Shown here: positions 13,163-25,480 of the stretch, one piece after another
Layout: each line of letters starts with the position of its first letter
Numbering within the stretch: the first letter of the stretch is position 1
Assembly (NCBI RefSeq): GCF_001704415.2
Contig: NC_030817.1
Coordinates: forward strand, 32,623,550 to 32,687,549
Direction of reading: 5' to 3'
DNA: 64,000 nt
Source: Capra hircus
Lineage: Eukaryota > Chordata > Mammalia > Artiodactyla > Bovidae
The notes under the pieces: model-generated
What the model saw: the letters and a program-made list of their open reading frames with translations, nothing else
Databases searched by the model: none
Told to the model about the DNA's origin: nothing
Program-made: the position numbers and the translations under genes

Positions 13163-13441
13163 ATTGGCTGCTCATGACGCCGAAGAGTTTCGGATTGGAG
13201 TTCGCTACCTGCCGTCCTCATTGGATGTAGCTCTGAAACTTCACGGATTGGTGCGAAAAACAGCAGGTAGGACATTTTCCACTTATGATTGGCTGTCTCC
13301 GAAGACTAACGTTACTGGAGAATCAGGTATTGAGTAAGCAAGTCCTGAAAAATGATTGGTAAATACGACTACGGATGTGCTCGACTGAGCACTGATTGGT
13401 CAATTGAGGGGTCAGGAAGAGCAGTGCGGCACGAGGATTGG
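13163..13441 (-). promoter_or_regulatory. Array of eight CCAAT boxes (NF-Y type), all in one orientation
   Basis: ATTGG, which is CCAAT on the minus strand, occurs at 13163, 13194, 13220, 13247, 13288, 13355, 13395 and 13437. Spacings are 31, 26, 27, 41, 67, 40 and 42 bp. No copy in the opposite orientation is seen in the block. Several extend toward the NF-Y preference (TGATTGGCTG, CTATTGGCTG, GGATTGGCGG). The block sits upstream of ARID4A and between it and the ETS/YY1 motifs to the right. NF-Y use is inferred. Confidence 0.75.
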
Positions 13442-13544
13442 CGGTGGAGTGTCCCATGGAAACCGAACCCGGAGCTGCGGCCAGGACTTACACGGGGGCG
13501 GGGCAGGGTCTTTCCAAGGCGCCTGCGCTGAACCAGCTTCTCGG

Positions 13545-13554
13545 CGCCATTTTG
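13545..13554 (-). promoter_or_regulatory. YY1-like motif
   Basis: The plus strand reads CGCCATTTTG, so the minus strand reads CAAAATGGCG, close to the YY1 consensus. It lies at the right flank of the CCAAT array, where a rightward transcript would be expected to start. Confidence 0.45.
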
Positions 13555-13775
13555 TCTGGGCAGAGGTGGCCGCAGCTGTATCGCATTTTATGTTTCTGGC
13601 GAGAGGAGAGCGGAATCTATATCCCGTGAATTCATTTAACTGCGGCAGCCATCCGCCGGTTCCTCCAGGACAGCACCTAGTGAAGGTCGGAAGAGTCCGG
13701 ATCTCTCAGAAAGGTCAGTTGAAAGCGGTGGTTGTCCGGTAGACTGGGGGATGGCGCAGCTCTAGCGGCACCGGC

Positions 13776-13785
13776 ACCGGAAGTG
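13776..13785 (+). promoter_or_regulatory. ETS/GABP-type motif
   Basis: ACCGGAAGTG is a full match to the ETS-family (GABPA) site common near CpG-island transcription starts. It fits a rightward start site in 13.5-13.9 kb. Confidence 0.5.
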
Positions 13786-15439
13786 AGGGGGCCGCGCGGC
13801 GGCCATAGCAGAGATCTCCCTGCGCCGGGGTGGGGAGCTGGTCGGGGGCGGGGGCGGGGGACGGGCTAGCAGGGGGCGAGGCTTCGTCTCCCGCGGCCTC
13901 AGAGAAAGGGGCGGAGGGGGCGTGCACGTCTCCTCCGGGCTGACCGTTTGGGCTCCTCTCGGGAGGGTAAGGGATTTTCGGGATTCTGCTCATCTCAGCA
14001 GTGCGTCCTCCCTTTGGAAGTGGTTTCGGCAGCTTGTCATGTTCTGCGACCAAAGCCACCGACTGAAGAAGGTTCCTCACCAGTTAAGATGGGGAGGGGA
14101 GGGTTCTTAGTCCCATCCTCCGTGGGAAGGTGTTTCCGCGTGCTCCTCACGCGGTTAAGCAATGAGGAGACAGAAGGAAACGCTGAGTTTGGGTGCTGAG
14201 GAATTCGAATTCCCTTGTTAGCACGACTCTGCTGCTCTAACCATAGACAAATGGGAGTGCCAGAGTGCACGGGGCTCACGCTGCTTTTCGAAAGGAAAGA
14301 GCAGTGAATTTGCGGGGACTGAAAACATTAAATGAAAGAACCTCCTCGATAGGACTTTGTTAGAGCAGCTATTGATTTTGCTCCATGAGCAAGATCTTGT
14401 ACTCTGTTTCAGAAAACTCTCATTTGAAATGGTAGGAATAAAGTATTATTGGGCAAGTTATTTTAAAGATTGAAATAATCAAGGAAATGTAAAATATAGG
14501 CAATAATCCACCTTGACTAAATTTACTCGAGGACATCTTTACTAAAGCTGAATCAATTTTTCACTCGTAACAGTTTTTTCAGAATTATTTGTTAAGGAAA
14601 TGTAATGCTTATTAATAGTATTTTTATTGAGTCAACTAATTACACTGATTTGAAGAGCTGCTTAAAATGATCCTCATAATACTTGTTTTGAACCCTATTG
14701 TTGTATTATTGGTGGGGCTCCAGACTAGAAAATGATCCAGTGATTTAATGATTTATTTGGGCTTTTTTAGCAATTGGTCTGAAGAAAACAGAACAGCTCA
14801 GTGACAGACATCTGCAAGTATTCCTGAAGTGAGTTCTAATGTCTGTAAAAATGTTTGGAATTGGGGCAAGTGCCTGGAAGGTTTTTTATGGATCAATAAG
14901 TAGAGCCATAAATAACAAAATCAAAGAGTGGTAGTTTAAAAAGTCTTTGGTCAAGGGTTCAAATGAATCTGTAATTCCCTTCCTGACAGTGATACTTTAG
15001 AAGGAAGTCTTAAAGTTAGGACACACATGAATTTGTTTACCCACTCATGCTGTTCCCATTTCTAGAATATTAAGTGCTTAATACTTTTATCAAGGAATAT
15101 GGAAATTTTTATGATTTTTTTCCTCCATATTTAAAAATGTGGCATATAGAAAAGATGTTTCAGTAAGAATTTGGAAGTTAACCTTTTTTTTTTTTTCCTA
15201 AGGAAATTAATAGAATATTCAGCTTCCCCACGCGGTAATCACCTGTAATGCCACTGCCTGACTTAAAACTTATTATCTGATCCAAATGATGCCTGTCAGT
15301 GGGCGTTTGAGAAAAAAGAGAAGTGTCTTGTATCACGACCACCAAAAGGTGATTGCAGTTTATACCATACTTATATATTATTCAGAGAGATTTCTCTTTT
15401 TCTCTGGTTTTGTTTTACAGAAATAAAAGTCATTCTAGT

Positions 15440-15750
15440 TGTGCTCATTTTGTCATTCAAGTTTTTTTCTTTGTGGGAAATACTGGGAACATATGTGTTC
15501 ATAGTTGCATAGTGTTCTGTAGGATAAATGTACCATATTTTATGTAACCAGATCTCTTAATTTTTGTAATAGCAGTAATATGTCTAAATATCCTTGTGCG
15601 TGTTTTACAAAAGATACTCTCTGAGAACTGGTGTCTATGACTAAAATTTCTACGCATCTAGGTATTTCCTGACATGCCCCATTATTTCTTCAGAATAAAT
15701 TTCTAGAAGTGGAAATAAAAGGGCAAAGAAATCATACCACTGTCCATCAA
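15440..15750 (-). repeat. Old L1 fragment
   Basis: Resembles the complement of an L1M 3' region: taccatattttatgtaacca, then aataaatttctagaagtgga and agggcaaag, in the expected order. Family assignment is from memory. Confidence 0.5.
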
Positions 15751-16104
15751 AGCATTTGCTCTTACTTTTTCTCTTGTACTTTTTCCTTTTATTACTCTCT
15801 TTCCTCTCCTGCCCCCCTTTTCTTTATATAATTTAGCTTTATTTTTGAGCTTTATCTCCTGGGTCTCTGTTTAGTCAGGTAAAATTATCAGTCTTTTGTG
15901 TCACCCATATAGTAAAATAAATGAGAATTTTTTGGACCTTTTAGGCGTATATTCTTAAAATTTATTTTTTTGCTCCAGTACAGTTGGGTGTTTATGCAGT
16001 GAAACGTTTTGTTATGCAAAAGCGACATTTCAAATTACTAAAAACAAATTATTTTTATGGTAGAGTTAGTTGAGATTAAGTATGTTTCCATGTAACCTTC
16101 CTGA

Positions 16105-16380
16105 AAGTGAAGTGAAAGTCGTAGTTGTGTCCAACTCTTTGCAACCCCATGGACTATACAGTCCATAGCATGGAATTCTCCAGGCCAGAATACTGGAGTG
16201 GGTAGCCATTCCCTTCTCCAGGGGGTCTTCCCAACCCAAGGATTGAACCCTGGTCTCTTCCTCATTGCAGGCAGATTCTTTACCAGCTGAGCCACCAGGG
16301 AACCCCAAGAATACTGGAGTGAATAGCCTATCCCTTCTCCAGCAGATCTTCACCATCCAGGAATTGAACTGGGGTCATTC
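16105..16380 (-). repeat. Bov-tA SINE plus a second partial Bov-tA unit
   Basis: Reverse SINE (ttgtgtccaactctttgcaa through accagctgagccaccaggga), followed by a repeated middle segment (aagaatactggagtgaatag onwards). This suggests two insertions or an internal duplication. Confidence 0.82.
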
Positions 16381-17005
16381 CCAGGTGCTTTTGTACTCAT
16401 AAGACCCTCTGTGTGCCTCTCTCATCACGTTTAATCACTGTTACATTATCCTACCTGATATATGTATGCTATCACTATTTCTTATGAATCTTTATGTACT
16501 TTTATATAGAAAACATGAAATAAGCAGACTTACGTTTTCTTTAGCAGTAATTCTCTTCTGAAAATTTGTATTTCACCAGTGCCAGCTTAACTTTCAAATT
16601 TTTTTAATGTTTTAAATACTTGATTTAGTACTTGAGTTGAATTGTAATTGCTCATGTAATAAAGATTTAGAAAACCATTAAGAATAGTTTAATAGACAAA
16701 TTCATGACATTTGTCTTTTTTTTAAGATTTTATGATACTTTAGTGGAAGGTAACTAGACATGAATGTTAACTGAACATTTATAAATCATCTCTTAGGAAT
16801 AAATGAAAGAAAATTAATTTTGATAGAATTGGTTTTTGTAATCTATTCCAGTGAGCCCAAATTGTTAGAATAATGTTTCTACAATTGTCAAGTTTTTAAT
16901 AATGTTTTTATGAAGAAAAACTATTTTGAAAGTAGAATATTTTATTTATTTGGTCAAGGATTCAAACGAGCGTGTAAAATCAGCTTCATGGACATGATAT
17001 CTTAG

Positions 17006-17215
17006 GGGCTTCCCCAGTGCCTCAGTGGTAAAGAATCCATCTGCAGCATGGGAGTTGCAGGTTTGATATCCCTGGGTCGGAAATAATCCCCTGGAGGAGG
17101 GCATGGCAACCCACTGCAGTATTCTTGCCTGGAGAATCCCATGGGCAGAGGAGTCTGGTGGACTATAGTCCATAGGGTTGCAAAGAGTCAGACACGACTG
17201 GAGTGACTGAGCATG
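17006..17215 (+). repeat. Bov-tA SINE
   Basis: Head ggcttccccagtgcctcagt, body cccactgcagtattcttgcc, tail cagacacgactggagtgact. Confidence 0.88.
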
Positions 17216-18399
17216 CACATGTGGTATTTTAGACAAAATTAGAACATCTCTCTGAATTTTTTTTACCCATTGATGGTGTTCCCATTTCTGAATTTTTAAT
17301 GACAGAGCACAGTGAATATTTTCATGATTTTTTTTTTTAAACGTATGGTAAAACACTTGACATACAAAGGTCTCATCAGGAAAAGTGTTTAGAAATGAAG
17401 CAAAACAGTCTATTTTGTGTTGGGGGGGTGCCATATAGCATACTCAAAAAAGTCTTTTGTCTTCTAGAGGGAGCCTCACTCTGAAAAAATGGAAAGGTGT
17501 TCCAGTTTTTAAAAGACCTGGATCTGCTATCTGTTGAAATTGTATTTCTGGTATGCAATTTTACTTAAATATTCTTTAGTAATCAAGATGGGCCTTGTTA
17601 CTATTGTATGTCTGTCTCTTTAAAAATGATAGAATTTGTCCCACTGTACAGTTATCTCTGAATGTCTGTATATTGAAAAGTAAATTGCTGTGTTGAGTGT
17701 AGCTGCTTTCCTAATGGTTTCATTTTTTGAAAAGTTACTAAATTTGCTTATTTGCAGCCAGAGCAGCCTTCGTCAAACTATATGATCTTTTGCCCTAGTA
17801 GATGTCTTCTTATTTTGATTTAAATCATGGCGTATGAGAAAAATAGATTTGTCAGAGTTCAGTATATAGTTAAATCTAATTGTTTTTTGTAACAAATTGG
17901 TTTTATAATACAGAACAGAAAGAAATATTTTTAGCCATCATTGAAGACTTTTCAAGGTTAATGATATGTAATATGTAGAATTAGAAGAAAGGAAGTCTTT
18001 CTGAAGGTTGTGAACAAGGATGAAGTACTTAAGAAAAGCTGTGTTTGGGACAACAAGAAAACCAGTTTGGAAAGGATGGCTGATTAAAGTTTACCTTGGG
18101 AATATTGTGTGAAACCAGCTTGTCAAGGTTTCTAGAATTAGTTGCACATCAGAATTTTATATAGTGCTTGTGTTGTATAGGTTTGGAAATTTCTAGACGG
18201 CCTTGAGAGCTGGGACGTGAGCAGAAAGTGATTATTTTTTTGTTTTATTTTCAGATTTGACAAATCAAGATGGAATTTAAAAATTACTTCTAATCCCACC
18301 CTAACATTAGATTTTTTAATTTGCTTCTTCCAGTCTGTGCACATATAGTTTTTTTTAGACTTAGAGAAATTTTTGTTTTTCTTCATTACTTAATATTGT

Positions 18400-18960
18400 A
18401 ATAGGTATTCAATATGACTGCACAGCCTCCACAGTAATTTTAATGTCTGAAAGTTTTCCATCAAACTGTTTCCATCTAACTATTTTTCTGTTGTTTACCC
18501 ATAGAAAAATTGTGCTATAATTATCATCTATGCATACAGAGTATTTTCTGTCTTTTGCACTGTTCTTTTAGGATTGATTTAAAAGGTTTAAATCATGGCA
18601 TAAAAATGTGTGAACATTTCTGTGACTCTGAAACGTTGCCATGTTGTTTTCCGAAAAGAGTTACAATTTACATTGTCACCTTTTCTGTGAGTTTAACTAC
18701 CAGCCTTGGGTAGCCTTTAATTATAATCATTTTTTCTGATTCAATATGTTGAACTCTTTCTTTGTAATATTTTTGTTGTTAGCTAATGAAATGGGACCTT
18801 TATCCATAATTTCACTTACTGATTTTTAGCAATGGACAAGTTGTCTATTCAAGGCTTTTGTCCATTTATATATATGAGAGTTTTGACATTTTGTTCCCTA
18901 ATTCTTTTGATTTCATTGTATATTTAGTAGTAAGTTGCTGCAGATACTTTTGCATAGAGA
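18400..18960 (-). repeat. Old L1 fragment, tentative
   Basis: Diverged sequence with the order of an L1M 3' region in reverse (ttgccatgttgttttccgaa, then acaagttgtctattcaaggc). Weak support. Confidence 0.35.
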
Positions 18961-19477
18961 CTTCCCTTTTGATTTTCATTATTTTTGTTGAGGGTTTTGA
19001 GCAGATACAAAATGTATTATTGGAAAATTATTTGGAAACAGTATCCAGTATGACTAGAGAAGTGACACAGGAATTGAAGGTAGAGAAACCATTAAGATAC
19101 TCTTGCGGGGGTGTCAGCATGAGGTGAAAGTAGCATGAGTAGGGCCTGGAGAGAAGAATAGGTGAGCACGAGATTGAGAAAAAGAGCATTTGATTTCCAG
19201 TTGATGACATGTGATTTCCAGTTGATCAGTTGATGACAGAAGTAAAGGAGGAGGAAAATAACCTCAGGATTCTAAAAAGTGGGAAATAGATGGTGCAGTT
19301 AATAAACTTGGAAAGGTAGAAGAGACTACTGGTTGGTAAGGAAGGTGAAATCAGTTTTAACCTGCTAGTTAGAGCCTGAACAGTAAGTGTGTGTTCTTCC
19401 TTTTGTGAAAGTGCCTGTGAGATCCCTAGGGGATAAGGCATATGCTGGGCCTTGTATTGTTTTCTGTATTCTGACTT

Positions 19478-19566
19478 TCTGGCCGTGTGGTGTAGCTTGT
19501 GGGATCTTAAACTTCCCCAACCAGTGAAAGTGAGGAGTCCTAACCACTGGAACTCCAGGGAGTTCC
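19478..19566 (-). repeat. tRNA-derived CHR-type SINE
   Basis: Reverse copy of the gggaattccctggtggtcca family: runs from the ccgtgtggtgtagcttgtgg segment to ctccagggagttcc. Confidence 0.7.
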
Positions 19567-19759
19567 CTGTATTCTGACTTTTAATTCCAATTTTCCATTA
19601 GATATTTTGGTGCTTTTATTAGGGCTTTCTTAGTTCTGAGTTTTAAAGTACAACTTGGAAAGCAAAGTTGAAATGGATTATTAAGTAAAATAAACGGAGG
19701 AAAAACGGATGATTCTTGAACTAAGTTCAAGAAAGGTAACATGTACATTATATCTCAAG

Positions 19760-19935
19760 TACTCATAACTGGCGGTTTGTGCCTTTTGACTACCCTTATC
19801 TAATTCCCCCTCGTCATATTCTCCACCTCTGGTGACCACAAATCTGATGTCTTTGTTTTTGAAGTACAATTGACAAACTACTGTGTGTTGGTTTCTGGTA
19901 CACAACATAGTGATTCGATATTTCTATACATTTCA
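19760..19935 (+). repeat. Old L1-derived fragment
   Basis: Contains gtacacaacatagtgattcg and atttctatacatttcagaat, a block common in L1M-type 3' ends. A related copy lies at 39436-39580. Confidence 0.45.
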
Positions 19936-20154
19936 GAATGAGTACATTGAAAATTGGTAATTCTAGCTATCATAGTTTTCATTTTTTGAAAAAAATTAAA
20001 ATATTTATCTTGTATATTTCAAAGACTAAGTCACTTAGAAGATTTAGGTCTCCCCAATATCCTCACTAGAATTACAATTTTAAAAATTATTCAGGAATAG
20101 CAAAGAAGATACTTGAGCTTTAAAATGTATATATGTGGCCAGGCTTTTTGTGGG

Positions 20155-20300
20155 GATGGGTGGTTTAGGGTAGATTTCTTAACCTCTGCCTCAGCTATAA
20201 AATAGGGATAGTAATAGAGCTGACTTGGTTAGGATTAGTATTAAATGAGTTAATAGCTGTAAAGTACTTATAATGATGCTAGATATTAGGTGGTGGTGTT
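20155..20300 (+). repeat. MIR SINE
   Basis: Shows the MIR core: cttaacctctgcctcagcta, aaaatagggatagtaataga and taaatgagttaatagctgta. Confidence 0.7.
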
Positions 20301-22945
20301 AGTGTGTGTGTCCTGTTACATAACGTTTGTCATTCCAAGAGAATTTTATATTTATATACAGAAATAAATCATCTAGACTCTTTTGTCTCCCCTTCCTGAA
20401 GGTCATATCAACCTATCTCAAAACTTCATCCTTCCTCCCTTCAGGTATTATTTGCTGTAGTCACACTAAAACTATCGTGGCTGTCCTGCATAAGCTCTGT
20501 ATTTTCCCAGTTCTTTGTTTTTATTCATACTTTTCTCACCATCTAGAATATTGCCCTATTGTCAAATATTCAAAAGCTGCTTTTCTAAGTGATGCTTTCT
20601 TGATATTTCTGCAGCTATAGGTAATGTGTCCATATGAATTACATGTATTTCCTTTTGCATAATTTATGCCACTTTCTATATTGCTTTATTACCATTTTGT
20701 CTACTTAAATGTCCTTCACTAAGTTATGATATCTTAGAATTGTACCTTATTCACTTTTGTAGGTTTAGAACCTGTCACAGGCCTTGGCACTTAGAAGGCA
20801 CTCATTTGTGGAGTAACAGTTTATAAAAAAATATAGCAAGCTAAAAGGTGATAGTTAATGGAGAATGCATGCCAGTAAAAATGTGCTTTGTCAGTTTTTG
20901 TACACTAGGAACAACCTGCCTGATGAGTTACTTAAAATGAGATCACTTGAGGTTTAGGAAATGGGTCAGATTCCAGAATGTATAGTCGGCTAGATGACTC
21001 TGGGGACTATCCACAGGTCAAGGATTTTCGTTAGAATGATTTCCTATTGCTTTATAAAGGCTAGTGTGTCTAATTAACCACCAGAGGGATTGTTTTTCTG
21101 ACAACCGAATTTTCACAGGTCTGCCTGCCCACCAATCTTCCTCATTTTCAGTGGTCCAAATTTGTGAAAAGTTTGGCCAGGATTAAGGGTACATCTGCTG
21201 CCAGTAACAATATACAAAGGACCTGACTCAGTCAGTTATTGAACCCATAATCTCTCTCTCCAAATACATTTTTCTTAGCATAATACCATAATGCCTGTAG
21301 ACATGAAAGGAAGAGTAAGCTGAAAATAGGAACTGGGTGAGATAGTATTTATATAACTGATACTTAACCCCTGAAAATCAGAAGTATCAGACACTGACTT
21401 GATAATTTTAGCACTTTTGGAATTTGCTGCTATTCCTGCTGAATGGGTTCAAATTGACAGAAGCTTTAATGTCCTTACCCAGTCTCACTGTTTTATATCT
21501 AACAAGTGTTCTGACAAAGCAGATACTTGGATTATAGCTAAGCAAGGTCATTGATTAATTTCATTTTAGTGATGTTTCTGTTCTGTGTATGTGTGTGTAC
21601 TTCTCATACATACAACAAATGAAAGTACAGTGCACTCTAGTTTTTTTCTCCTGTGGTTCACTTTTTAAAAAAATCTGTTGTGACCTGCAAATTAATTTTA
21701 TAACTTACAGATGTGAACCTGCTTTGGAGGAGTAGGAAAATGGACCTGACTAACAATGGTTTACATTTATTTGGTAGGTTTTAACACTTAGAAGGCACTT
21801 TGATATATTTTTGTACACTTAAGTGTGATAGCTTAAAAGTGAAGGTACAAACTGTTACCTGAAAATGCTTCTAGTTGTTTTCAGCAGCAGTGAAATTGGG
21901 TGTAGAGGGTGGCAACTTGAAATCACGGGGGAGGATTCTTTTTTATTTACGGTGTGTTTGATAATGTGTTATTGATTCTGCTAATCCTAACAGCCCATTT
22001 AAGGGTGTATATTTTTTTGTAGTTAGGGTGAGTCTTTGTGTTTCTTAGTCTTTAGATCCAGACATAAAACTCCTTTCAGTGTGTGTATAGTTTTGGTGGC
22101 TTAGCTTTTGGTCAGACAGGGTAAGAAGGGGGATTCTTAAATGAAGTAACATAACAAAAGGAAAACCATCTTCCTGTTTCTTATTTCTCTATGTATCATG
22201 TGATACTCTTTTTAAGACCTTTAAAATGCCAAGGGAAGCTTGGTAACCAAGGCAGGGTTTTGTTGTTTTCTTCTCAGATTTGTAGTTCTGCATTTTATTA
22301 CAGAGTCACGAAGAACTTAGTCTGTTACCAGTAAAAACTGAAGCCGCAAGACTTGCTTCTCTATGCTGCCAAATACTTCCTGTTTTGTCAGATTTCCATT
22401 TAGGGAAAAGAATGGATTTAGAGTAGACAAGCCTGAAAGCATCTCTTCTGAAACTCATTTTGAAAGCTGTCCAAATATCTAGATTGAGGGAGAGGGGATG
22501 GCACGACAAGTCTTCACATGAAGTCATTTGTCAGAAAGCTTCATTTGGCTTATCATGAAAGGGTTGCCAACAAGGAAGAAAAACTTTGTTGTCAGAAGTA
22601 ATTGCTAAAGTATAAACTTGCCAGCATTGGTGACTTGCCTGTTAGGCTTTCCATGTCAAACATGTTTCAGTCTGTTGAGTGAATTCATTGTATTGCCTGT
22701 GAAGGAAGTTTTATTTGTGTTCATTTCTAGTAGACCTTTCCTCTAGAAATATGTAAGAACTGCATTCAGCCACGTTTATTCCATTTGGAGTAGGGACAGG
22801 TGAAAGATCAAATAGTGATTAATTGAAATGGGCTACCTTGTGAATATTGAATATCTTTGGGGAAAAGGCTGCCGTAAAATGATATTAATCTCGTTAAAAT
22901 AGTAAATAACATTTATGTAAATATAATTCTGTCACTTATTCTTTA

Positions 22946-23150
22946 TCCAGATAGCTCAGTGGTAAAGAATCCACTTGCCAACAGAGGGGATGCAGGTTTG
23001 ATGCCTGGGTCAGGAAGATCCCCTGGAAAAGGAAATGGCAACCCACTCCAGTATTCTTGGCTGAGAAATTCCATGGGCAGAGCACCTGGTGGGCTGTAGT
23101 CCGTAGGGTCGCAAAAGAGTCAGATATGACTTAGTGACTAAATAGCAGTA
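22946..23150 (+). repeat. Bov-tA SINE
   Basis: Head atagctcagtggtaaagaat, body cccactccagtattcttggc, tail gtcagatatgacttagtgac. Confidence 0.86.
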
Positions 23151-24654
23151 ACATTTTTATCCTATGAAATGAACTTCAAATTAGGTGTTAATAGAACATG
23201 TAATAGAACATATCAGTAGAAGATGCTTTCAGTGTAAACCTGAATCCCTTCATATTGCTGGTAAAGGAGTCTTGTGTTCAGGTTCTTTGCAATGGCAGAA
23301 CTGAGCCCACATGTAAAATTTTCTTTGACCGTATTGACCTGGCCTGTTTTAAATCAGAGCTATTTTTCTCTCTTGACCTGTTGGTAAAATATAAAAGATG
23401 CTGTTTTTTTATGTTGCTTTTTAATCTCTGAACTCTTACACATTTTTTTTTTCCTTATCAGCTACCTGGCTCTGTCCTGCTTCATGCTGAAGATGTTCAA
23501 CTGACGTTAAATCAGTGAGATATTAGAAATCATCTATTATAAAGTTTCTACCATATATTTCTTTTTTTTATCTAGTTATGTGCTCCTATTTCTGAAACAT
23601 GTTACTTTAAAATCCAGTGGAAAAAAGTTTTCCCAAGTACCCATCATGCCCTACAGCTTCATCTTCCATTTTGCTACACATCAGAAATCTCTTAAAATTC
23701 TTTAATAACCATTTGTTGCCATATTCTTTTTTAAGCTATACCCAAATCAATGATTCTCACATTTTAGTGTATTCAGTAGCATTACATCAGGTACTTGTTC
23801 AAAATAGATTCATGAGACTCAATTCAGATCTCATGAATTCACTTCTTTGTAAATTTATGCAGGTGGTCTCTTAACCAGATGGAGAAACAGTAATCTGCTG
23901 CATGTGTGCCCATTTGTCATCTCTTCTTCATTCTCTTACATGAAACATTCTTTTTACTTCGTTTCAATTATTGACATCTCAGTTTTTTTCCTATAATTGT
24001 TGACATCCTTAGCTTTTCTCCTAAGTTCAGTGGTTGAAGAGTTTATCCACCAGATATCCAGGAAACGGTTCAAGATGCCTTTCCTTATTTGTCAGGATTT
24101 ATCACTTCCCCTCGCCAAAGCACACACGTTTGGAGGTCAGTATATACATACTGGCTATGTGTACATAATAATACATGCACATGTATTTCTAATATATCTT
24201 GCTAGTGATTTTTAAAGGTCTTTTTCCCAAAGGGGGAAGAACTGCATAATACTTGGTTTTATTTTTAGTTTTTCCTGGCAATATGATATATTGTAGACAT
24301 CTAAATATTTGCATTGAATCTTTACTGTGCTATCACTTGATTGCTGCTGACTCTTAAACCCAGTCTACTAAAGGTGGGTTATTGTTTTTCTATGTCAGAT
24401 TTTCCCATATTACATTAGCCTTGAAGCCCGTTGACTTTTTATTCAAGTTTTTAATAAATTCCATATTGACTGTACAGTTGAACTCATTTAAATGATTTTT
24501 CCTAAAATTCCACTTCATGGTTCCACATAGTAAAAAGTCAAATTCCAATCATACAAATCAAACACAAACTCAAGATGTATTAGGACCCTTGCTCTGTAAC
24601 AGTCTTTATAATTACACCAGCATTTACTTTAAGAATTGTTATTTGTTGACTGAA

Positions 24655-24688
24655 AGGTGTGTGTCTGTGTGTGTGTATGTATATTATG
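24655..24688. repeat. Imperfect TG microsatellite
   Basis: Interrupted TG-rich tract (gtgtgtctgtgtgtgtgtat), intergenic. Confidence 0.6.
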
Positions 24689-24769
24689 GTGATTACCTCT
24701 TACAGAGTTAGGATGGTTAAAGAAAGAACATTAGTTTTATTTGTAATACAAATTTGAGTCTTTTCCCCA

Positions 24770-25480
24770 TTTTTTAAAATCGGGTTGTTCAATTTTCAGA
24801 GTTTTTATACATTCTGGTCTGCTATCCTTTGTCAGATGTGATTTATTTTCCCTAGAATCTTTTCCCTTTCATCCTCTTAAAGGAGAGCAGAAGCTTTTAA
24901 TTCAGGTGATATTCAGTTTGTCAGTTTTTTTCATTTATGTATCATGCTTTTGGTGTATTATAGTATCTGAGAACTCTTCTTTAAACCAGGGTCATAAAGA
25001 CTCTTTTTTTCATCCAGAAGTTTTAGACTTTGAGGTACATTTTGACTCACCATCACTTTGAGTTAATTTCTGTATATGGTACAAGGTATGGTTTGGTTTT
25101 GGGTAAGTTTCTTTTTGTATACAGATGTCCCCGTTGTTCCAGCACCATTTGTGGAAAAGCACTGTCTTTCTCCACTGATGCGTCTTTTCACCTCTGTCAC
25201 AATCAACCATGTGTTTAATGAGTCTATTTTTAGACTTTTCTTTTCTATTAATAATATTACATTAAATTTATAGTTAAGTCTTGAAATCAGATGGCATAGG
25301 CCTTGTAACTTTTTCTTTTTAGAAAATGTTTTGGCTATTCTGATCTCTTTTCCCAAATAAATGTTAGCAATAGCTTGTTGATTTCTTTACACACACCCCA
25401 CACATACACTCCCCAAATAAACCACTTGCAAATTTGATTGGGTTTTACATTAAATCTGTAGATCATTTTAGAGAGAACTG
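24770..25480 (-). repeat. Old L1 fragment
   Basis: The plus strand carries ccgttgttccagcaccattt, the complement of a well-known L1 segment, within L1-like order over about 700 bp. It has no intact frame. Confidence 0.6.

Larger units (their letters stand above)
13500..13966 (+). ncRNA. Possible first exon and start region of a PSMA3-AS1-like antisense RNA
   Basis: In human, as I recall, PSMA3-AS1 starts head-to-head with ARID4A and runs antisense across the 3' end of PSMA3. The matching position here is the right half of the CpG island on the plus strand. It has YY1 and ETS motifs, and a consensus 5' splice site lies just inside the right edge (gagg/gtaagg near 13965). Exon borders cannot be fixed from sequence alone, and no conserved coding frame is present. 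The extent given is a guess. Confidence 0.3.
11880..14010. promoter_or_regulatory. CpG island spanning the ARID4A promoter
   Basis: A sharp rise in G+C with dense CpG, set in otherwise AT-rich DNA. It covers the region upstream of the ARID4A start-codon exon and continues past the CCAAT block. The ARID4A first exon must lie inside it. Minus-strand donor-like sites occur at 11978 (gtaagg), 12840 (gtgagc) and 12966 (gtgaga), but I cannot choose among them. No TATA box is evident, as expected for a CpG-type promoter. Long open frames here on both strands are composition artefacts. Confidence 0.85.

Noticed and set aside
13404..13742. 112-codon frame in the putative divergent transcript
   Set aside because: No recognisable domain and no codon-use signal visible. 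It lies in promoter-type sequence and is more likely non-coding.
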